From Candidatus Tariuqbacter arcticus (GTDB lineage: Bacteria > Electryoneota > Tariuqbacteria > Tariuqbacterales > Tariuqbacteraceae), in NCBI GenBank assembly GCA_013202315.1, contig JABMRZ010000126.1, forward strand, positions 1 to 11,156: a DNA stretch of 11,156 bases, in the 5' to 3' direction. The stretch's first letter is position 1, and every line of letters begins with the position of its first letter. Position numbers and translations under genes: made by a program. The notes below the pieces were generated by a model. The model worked only from the letters and a program-made list of their open reading frames with translations, was not told the origin of the DNA and searched no databases. Of the stretch, positions 7,254 to 11,156 are shown piece after piece.

Positions 7254-7330
7254 CATCGCAGAGGCGCGGAGAACGCAAAGAACAATCGTAATCCTTTATA
7301 AATCTTCATACTTTAGCGCCTTCGCGGATA
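7254..7330. repeat. CGCAGAG-type repeat with imperfect inverted arms
   Basis: The left arm (7256-7280) has three related words of 8-9 bp built on CGCAGAG. The right arm (7311-7328) carries the inverted version, sharing the core AGGCGC and CGC spacing. The unit starts about 11 bp after the DUF5916 stop and ends just ahead of the speE ribosome binding site, so it forms nearly all of the speE leader. Confidence 0.6.
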
Positions 7331-7354
7331 AAAAAAATACTAAGGAGAACAGAA

Positions 7355-8191
7355 TTGGAACTTTGGTTCACCGAAGAACACACACCCAACACCCGCTTTT
7401 CTTTGAAAGTCAAGGAGCATTTATATCACGCAAAATCGGAATATCAAACCATCGATGTAATCGATACCTTTGAATTTGGGAAAGTGCTGCTATTAGATGG
7501 GATGGTGATGCTTTCGGAACGGGATGAAGCGGGTTATCACGAGATGATAGTCCATATCCCAGCGTTCACTCATCCTTCGCCGAAGCGTGCATTGGTGGTG
7601 GGAGGGGGGGATGGCGGTACCGTGCGAGAATTACTGAAGCACCAGACTATCGAGGCCATCGATATGGTTGAAATCGATAAAATGGTGGTGGAGACTTCAC
7701 GCGTTTATTTGCCGAGTCTTTCGCACGGCTTCAGCGATCAAAAGGTCAACCTTATTTTTCAGGATGGTATAGAATTTGTTAAGGATACCGACAAGAAATA
7801 TGACCTGGTGTTAATCGATTCCATCGACCCGGTGGGAGCGGCGGTGGGATTGTTTGCAAGAACTTTTTATCAGAATGTCCTAAAATGTCTGAATGAAGAT
7901 GGCATAATATGTCTGCAATGTGAATCGAGCTTATACGATGCAAAGATTTCTAAATCTTCAATGCAAAGACTACAGGGTATGTTCCCGATAATATTGCCAT
8001 ATTTGTCTTATATTCCCACTTATCCTTCAGCACAGTGGGTTTTCGTGGTGGGTTCGAAGAAGTATCATCCTTTGACCGACTTCCGCGCCGATGCTGCTTC
8101 CAAGATGGAAGCGGACCTTGGTTATTATAATTGCAAAATACACAGAGCCGCTTTTGCGCTGCCCGCATTTCTAATAGACTACTATAAATGA
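7355..8191 (+). CDS. speE: Spermidine synthase (polyamine aminopropyltransferase)
   Basis: A 278-residue cytosolic enzyme moving the aminopropyl group of decarboxylated S-adenosylmethionine to putrescine or a related amine. The N-terminal beta domain reads LWFTEEHTPNTRFSLKV. The Rossmann part has VVGGGDGGTVREL at 81-93, EIDKMVVE at 106-113 and the active-site loop LIDSIDPVGAA at 153-163 with Asp155 and Asp158. QCESSLY (188-194) and YYNCKIHRAAFALP (257-270) are also family-typical. The start is TTG at 7355-7357 with AAGGAG (7342-7347) 7 nt upstream; no ATG fits. No speD or speA lies nearby, so the exact acceptor amine cannot be fixed. It is separated from the upstream gene by a repeat and is probably expressed from it or from a promoter hidden there. 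Confidence 0.94.
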   Translation: MELWFTEEHTPNTRFSLKVKEHLYHAKSEYQTIDVIDTFEFGKVLLLDGMVMLSERDEAGYHEMIVHIPAFTHPSPKRALVVGGGDGGTVRELLKHQTIEAIDMVEIDKMVVETSRVYLPSLSHGFSDQKVNLIFQDGIEFVKDTDKKYDLVLIDSIDPVGAAVGLFARTFYQNVLKCLNEDGIICLQCESSLYDAKISKSSMQRLQGMFPIILPYLSYIPTYPSAQWVFVVGSKKYHPLTDFRADAASKMEADLGYYNCKIHRAAFALPAFLIDYYK

Positions 8192-8195
8192 TATA

Positions 8196-8223
8196 GGGTT
8201 TAGGGGTTAGGGGTTAGTGGTCT
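8196..8223. repeat. 7-bp tandem array D (GGGGTTA type)
   Basis: Four units in 7-bp phase start at 8196, 8203, 8210 and 8217. The two middle units are identical GGGGTTA. The array begins 4 bp after the speE stop codon. Confidence 0.7.
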
Positions 8224-8255
8224 GTCATTCCCGCATGCTTTTAGCGGGAATCCAG
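8224..8255. repeat. Palindromic extragenic repeat (ATTCCCGC / GCGGGAAT)
   Basis: Perfect 8-bp arms at 8227-8234 and 8244-8251 with a 9-nt loop, framed by GTC and CCAG. The layout resembles the short palindromic elements widely scattered between genes in bacteria. It sits between the convergent speE and yycJ and may act as a bidirectional transcription barrier, but it lacks a T run. Confidence 0.6.
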
Positions 8256-8297
8256 TGTCTACTATAAACGGTATTTTAATAACTGTTTACTTTCTTT

Positions 8298-8367
8298 ATA
8301 TCAAATATCTTATATCAAATATCAAATATCAAATATCTTATATCAAATATCAAATATCTTATATCAA
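8298..8367. repeat. 7-bp tandem array E (ATATCAA / ATATCTT)
   Basis: Ten units in strict 7-bp phase: seven are exactly ATATCAA and three (at 8305, 8333 and 8354) are exactly ATATCTT. It is the most perfect array of the window and therefore perhaps the youngest. Its right end overlaps the last codons and the TAA stop of yycJ. Confidence 0.92.
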
Positions 8368-9111
8368 AAACGGTCCTGTCGGCGTTCGCCTTGAAGCGGT
8401 TACAACCCTGATACTTTTGGGCAACGCCTTCGCTGTCTCCGCCAGCGCTAATTCCGGACTGTTGTTCTCCAAACTTAAATGCGCCAGTATCACCAGGTTC
8501 AATCCCCCCCGATGAGCTTGTTTTAAAGCCGCTGCGCACTGTTTATTCGATAAATGACCCCACCGAGATAGGATACGCGCCTTCAAGTCTTCCGGATAAG
8601 GTCCGTTATTGAGCATTTCAATATCATGGTTCGACTCGAATATCACCGCTTGACAGCGGGAAATTTCCCGCAATACCCCTTCGGTGACATATCCCAGATC
8701 CGTCGCCACCAGCATCCTCGAACCGCCCCCTTCAATCACATATGCCACCGGCTCCACCGCATCATGCGGCAATGGCAGCGATGAGATTTCAAACCCGTTA
8801 ATTCGTGTTCCTATAAAAACCGATCGAAAATCCCCTCGCGGGACTTGATATGTCAGCTTCTCAATGGTGCCTTCACTGGCATAGACCGGATAATTCTCAT
8901 ACTTGCAGAGAATGCGAAGACCTCTAGTATGATCAGTATGTTCATGGGTGATGAACACCGCTTCGACATTTTCCTTGCTAATACCGTGTTCAGCGAGCCC
9001 GTTCAGTATCCGCTTGCGGGAAATACCCGCATCGATAATCAGCCCGCTTCCATCCTCTTCCAGATATATGCAGTTCCCTTCCGAACCCGAAGCTAAAATC
9101 AAAACTTTCAC
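8359..9111 (-). CDS. YycJ/WalJ-like metallo-beta-lactamase-fold hydrolase
   Basis: A 250-residue MBL-fold protein expected to bind two metal ions and to act as a nuclease or phosphodiesterase in the cytoplasm. It opens with VLILASGSEGNC at 3-14. The metal motif HEHTDH is at 56-61, with His116 in PLPHDA, Asp138 in ATDLG, and later His211 in LAHLSLENN. FESNHD (158-163) and GHLSN (185-189) mark the YycJ branch. The start is GTG at 9109-9111, one base after the pyrE stop, with GGGAG about 9 nt upstream, so it is translationally coupled to pyrE. The last residues and the TAA lie in the 7-bp array E, so its original C-terminus may have been slightly altered. Function is inferred from the family; YycJ proteins have been linked to DNA-end processing. 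Confidence 0.9.
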   Translation of the reverse strand: MKVLILASGSEGNCIYLEEDGSGLIIDAGISRKRILNGLAEHGISKENVEAVFITHEHTDHTRGLRILCKYENYPVYASEGTIEKLTYQVPRGDFRSVFIGTRINGFEISSLPLPHDAVEPVAYVIEGGGSRMLVATDLGYVTEGVLREISRCQAVIFESNHDIEMLNNGPYPEDLKARILSRWGHLSNKQCAAALKQAHRGGLNLVILAHLSLENNSPELALAETAKALPKSIRVVTASRRTPTGPFLI

Positions 9112-9112
9112 T

Positions 9113-9679
9113 TCACCGGCTCCCAGGCTTAGTTAAGGCGGCTCCTTCTGCGCATAAAGGGCACTCTTCAGGTTTGAATACCGGAAGGTTTAAATTAAGC
9201 AGAGCCCGGTGTTCCATTCCGAAATCGACCTTACCCCCGGAACGGTCGGCTAATATGCCGATTCCCACAATCTCAGCGCCCGCATTCCTGCTGATATTAA
9301 TAGTTTCTAACACCGACCCGCCGGTGGTCACAATATCGTCGACTATTAACACTCTTTCCCCATTTTCCAGTTTGAATCCCCGCCTCAAAGTCAGCTTACC
9401 CGCTTCTTTTTCCGCATATACCGCCCTGACTCCCAATTGTCTGGCTGCTTCAGCCGCCATTATCATCCCGCCCAAAGCCGGTCCCAGCACCGTGTCTATA
9501 GACTGACCTTGAAAACCGTTCAGAAGTTCAGTGATCAACCTGGAATGTATCACCGGTTTTTCAAATATTCGGAATTTCTCCAGATAGGCGTCGCTGTGCA
9601 GCCCGGATGAAAGCAGAAAATGCCCCGACATCAACGCCTTGCACTCCCGAAACACAGCTTTTATTTCGCTTTCTAACAT
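9113..9679 (-). CDS. pyrE: Orotate phosphoribosyltransferase
   Basis: Joins orotate to PRPP to give orotidine 5'-phosphate, the step before PyrF in UMP synthesis. The 188 residues include GHFLLSSGLHSDAY at 19-32, LGPALGGMIMA with the flexible loop region, and the PRPP-binding signature VLIVDDIVTTGGSV at 110-123. The C-terminus holds a CPLC pair, as in the Thermus-like PyrE branch. ATG at 9677-9679 is chosen because AAGGAGA (complement of 9683-9689) sits just ahead of it; an in-frame TTG at 9695-9697 would place the Shine-Dalgarno inside the gene. It lies between pyrF and yycJ in a leftward cluster. Confidence 0.94.
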   Translation of the reverse strand: MLESEIKAVFRECKALMSGHFLLSSGLHSDAYLEKFRIFEKPVIHSRLITELLNGFQGQSIDTVLGPALGGMIMAAEAARQLGVRAVYAEKEAGKLTLRRGFKLENGERVLIVDDIVTTGGSVLETINISRNAGAEIVGIGILADRSGGKVDFGMEHRALLNLNLPVFKPEECPLCAEGAALTKPGSR

Positions 9680-9723
9680 CAGTCTCCTTATAGCCAATAA
9701 TCAGTTACTTGCATACTCGACCA

Positions 9724-9770
9724 GCAACTCGCAACCCGCAGCCCGCAGCCCGCAACCCGCAGCCCGCAAC
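9724..9770. repeat. 7-bp tandem array F (GCAACCC / GCAGCCC)
   Basis: Six full units in 7-bp phase from 9724, plus five bases of a seventh. Only position 4 alternates (A or G), except for one C-to-T change in the first unit. The array's last base is also the last base of the pyrF stop codon (9770-9772), so it begins directly at the end of that gene and fills about half of the pyrF-pyrE gap. Confidence 0.9.
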
Positions 9771-10588
9771 TAATCTAAAATCTCGTTTATCTCATCCCTC
9801 AGCTTCTTCGCCGCTGATCCCGCCGCTTCAGCGAAATCGGTATCGCTGGAGGCGTAGATTATTCCCCTGGAAGAGTTTATTAATCCCCCGCCGGGAAATC
9901 CTTTCAATGCGTTTTCCACCACAGCGTGCAAATCGCCGCCCTGGGCACCCACGCCGGGTATTAAGAAGGGCATATCGGGTGCGATTTCCCGCAGGCGCCG
10001 GAAATGTTCAGCCTGAGTCGCTCCGGTCACCAGTCCGATGTTTCCCAATTCATTCCATTCACAAGCTTTCGCCGCTACCGCTTCGAAAAGCTTCCTTCCT
10101 TCTCCGCTGAATTGAAAATCCTTAGCGCCCGGATTGGAGGTCAGGGTTAGAATGAAAGCCCCTTTCTCCGGTGAAGCGGCGAAAGGTTCCACCGAATCCC
10201 ACCCCATATAAGGATTCACCGTTGCCGCATCAAAACGTATCTCCTCGAAAAGTGCGGCGGCGTAAAAACGGGCTGAATTACCGATATCCCCCCGCTTCCC
10301 ATCGGCGATAGTCAGACAATCATCGGGAATTGCAGACACCGTTTCCCGCAGTGTCTCCCATCCATGTTCGCCCAAAGCCTCGTAGAAAGCCAGATTAAGC
10401 TTATAAGCGGCGGCGTAAGGATAAGTCGCGTCAATTATCGTTTTGTTGAAGGTAATAACTCTACCCCAATCCTCGCCTCTTAAGAATCCCGGCAGCCGCT
10501 TCGGATCGGGATCCAGCCCCACACAGACCATCCCACCGCTCTTATCCATCGCCGAGGCTATCTTCTGCTTGAAATTCAATTTTATCAA
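9770..10588 (-). CDS. pyrF: Orotidine 5'-phosphate decarboxylase, type 2
   Basis: Final UMP-forming step: decarboxylation of OMP in a TIM barrel. The 272 residues match the longer type-2 subfamily. Visible are CVGLDPDP at 22-29, the catalytic DGKRGDI at 96-102 with the Asp-Lys-Asp array intact, NPYMGWDS at 125-132, LVTGATQ at 186-192, PGVGAQGGD at 211-219 and the phosphate-binding NSSRGI at 238-243. The start is uncertain: TTG at 10586-10588 gives a normal N-terminus, TTG three codons later is possible, and the first ATG (residue 14) would cut family sequence. No clear Shine-Dalgarno is seen; composite repeat copy 2 reaches to within 3 bp of the start. It heads the leftward pyrF-pyrE-yycJ cluster. 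Confidence 0.93.
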   Translation of the reverse strand: MIKLNFKQKIASAMDKSGGMVCVGLDPDPKRLPGFLRGEDWGRVITFNKTIIDATYPYAAAYKLNLAFYEALGEHGWETLRETVSAIPDDCLTIADGKRGDIGNSARFYAAALFEEIRFDAATVNPYMGWDSVEPFAASPEKGAFILTLTSNPGAKDFQFSGEGRKLFEAVAAKACEWNELGNIGLVTGATQAEHFRRLREIAPDMPFLIPGVGAQGGDLHAVVENALKGFPGGGLINSSRGIIYASSDTDFAEAAGSAAKKLRDEINEILD

Positions 10589-10591
10589 TAC

Positions 10592-10734
10592 CCGCTGATT
10601 TTCGCTGATTTTTTTTGATTGCGCTGATTTCCTAAAAAAGCTTATTCAGCATCATCTCTATATTTCAACGGTTCCGAATCAATCTCTTGCCAAGCGATAT
10701 ATTTTTATTCGTGTCTATTCGTGTTCATTCGTGG
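10592..10734 (-). repeat. Composite dispersed repeat, copy 2 (inverted)
   Basis: Reverse-oriented copy of the element at 2361-2489. On the minus strand it reads three 10-bp units CACGAATGAA-like (10704-10733), the unique core (10639-10696), and AAATCAGCG-type units, with two exact CGCTGATTTT words at 10593-10612 on the plus strand. It separates the GC-rich right end from pyrF and supplies the stop codon of the gene remnant to its right. Confidence 0.85.
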
Positions 10735-10840
10735 TCCTCCGACATCCGGTAGCCGAAGATTCTGGCGCTTCTCAGGCGGACGCGCAGTTGAGTGCGCTTG
10801 CCCTTGAGTGCCGACAGGCCGTCCGTCCCGCGCCAGCGTG
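10725..10840 (-). pseudogene. C-terminal remnant of a large, possibly carbohydrate-active protein
   Basis: The minus-strand frame ending in TGA at 10725-10727 reads WRGTDGLSALKGKRTQLRVR and then LRSARIFGYRMSEDHE. From family memory, the pattern W-x-G-x-D-x-S-x-L-x-G-K-x-x-x-L-R, followed by L-x-x-A-x-x-F/Y, closes many sialidase-like and concanavalin-fold proteins of environmental bacteria. Upstream the frame loses this likeness and competes with two other open frames, so only the end seems preserved. The stop codon lies within the composite repeat. The region is much richer in G+C than the rest, which also leaves GC-driven chance openness as an alternative. Longer frames at 10705-11022 and 10772-11125 on this strand show nothing I recognise. 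Confidence 0.3.
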
Positions 10841-10891
10841 AGCCGGTTGGCGGTCCCCACAGGCTGACGCATCTTGCGCGTGCAGAGGTCC

Positions 10892-10942
10892 ACGGCCGGA
10901 TTCTCCGGGGCCGCAGGCCGCGATCTGCGGCCCCGCGGCCGT
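10892..10942. repeat. Large GC-rich palindrome
   Basis: An inner stem of 11 bp (10906-10916 with 10925-10935, arms CGGGGCCGCAG and CTGCGGCCCCG) has an 8-nt loop. An outer stem of 7 bp (10892-10898 with 10936-10942) is perfect and continuous on the right arm, with a 7-nt bulge on the left. No T run follows, so it is not a standard terminator. Confidence 0.65.
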
Positions 10943-11090
10943 GCCTGTCGGATGGCGGCGCTCTGCGCCATTTCCCACAGCGTCTGCTCCCGCTCCCACA
11001 GATGCGTCAGTGGCTCGTTCATCGTCACGCCTCTTGTCCTTGAGGACGGCTAGGCATTGGTTTCGCGGTTCCCTTCCCCTCCGTTCCGAT

Positions 11091-11156
11091 ACGCCGAAGG
11101 CGTTACATAACATAGCCCAGGGCAACCGGAGCGGAGCGGAGGGCCACCCTGGGTAC
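11091..11156. repeat. Two-hairpin structured element at the right edge
   Basis: A small hairpin ACGCC-GAA-GGCGT (11091-11103) is followed by a larger one whose arms are CCCAGGG (11116-11122) and CCCTGGG (11147-11153), with extra pairs inside. The text between contains two GGAGC-type words. This resembles a mobile palindromic element found in many copies in some environmental genomes, from memory only. The sequence ends inside or right after it, as is common when an assembly stops at a repeat. Confidence 0.45.

Noticed and set aside
8227..8251. Rho-independent terminator between speE and yycJ
   Set aside because: The stem is good, but no T run follows on either strand and the framing words match a dispersed palindrome. 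It is kept as a repeat instead.
8298..8367. CRISPR array
   Set aside because: The unit is 7 bp with no spacers, and there are no cas genes. This is a simple tandem array.
8255..8515. Plus-strand frame rich in Ile, Tyr and Ser
   Set aside because: Its start lies in the palindromic repeat, its middle is the translated 7-bp array E, and the rest is antisense to yycJ.
10705..11022. 105-codon minus-strand gene with AGAGG ahead of its ATG
   Set aside because: The translation beyond the first 25 residues is low-information Arg/Pro/Gly-rich sequence, as expected of GC-rich DNA open in several frames, and it runs into the composite repeat.

Overview
The window reads as chromosomal DNA of a Gram-negative bacterium. 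The main pointer is an outer-membrane-type protein of the CBM9-like/DUF5916 kind, which ends in a terminal phenylalanine. That protein, a type-2 PyrF, a PyrE with a C-terminal CxxC, a stand-alone AmrS radical-SAM enzyme and repeat-filled gaps resemble the FCB superphylum and nearby candidate phyla (Zixibacteria, Cloacimonadota, Marinimicrobia and similar). This placement is inference and only moderately secure. Base composition is moderate over most of the window. It jumps to very GC-rich after about 10,740.

Layout. Bases 1-1890 hold a leftward cluster: a glycosyltransferase family 2 gene, pcm (protein-L-isoaspartate methyltransferase, overlapping it by 4 nt), then a partial reading frame for an unknown, possibly exported protein that runs off the left edge. 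Bases 2148-2320 are a complete tRNA-fMet unit: consensus promoter, tRNA and rho-independent terminator. Next come leftward amrS (2518-3525) and a leftward cyclic-nucleotide-binding-domain protein with a coiled coil (3767-4339). A 480-bp divergent gap contains two 13-codon mini-ORFs with strong Shine-Dalgarno sequences, one of them with its start site inside a hairpin. Rightward genes follow: the 800-residue CBM9/DUF5916 protein (4832-7243) and speE (7355-8191). Convergent to these is a leftward pyrF-pyrE-yycJ cluster (10588-8359). The last 420 bases are GC-rich, with a decayed C-terminal gene fragment, a large palindrome and a structured repeat that reaches the end of the sequence.

The most unusual property is what fills the gaps. 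Six gaps carry short arrays whose period is always 7 bp, while the 7-bp word is completely different in each. Four of the arrays start within a few bases downstream of a stop codon or supply it. Two further repeat types with a period of about 9-10 bp are present. One is a composite element with a 58-nt unique core found twice in inverted orientation, 8.2 kb apart. The ordinary genes cover pyrimidine synthesis (pyrE, pyrF), polyamine synthesis (speE), protein repair (pcm) and surface or envelope functions (the glycosyltransferase and the DUF5916 protein). No phage, IS transposase or CRISPR array was found.
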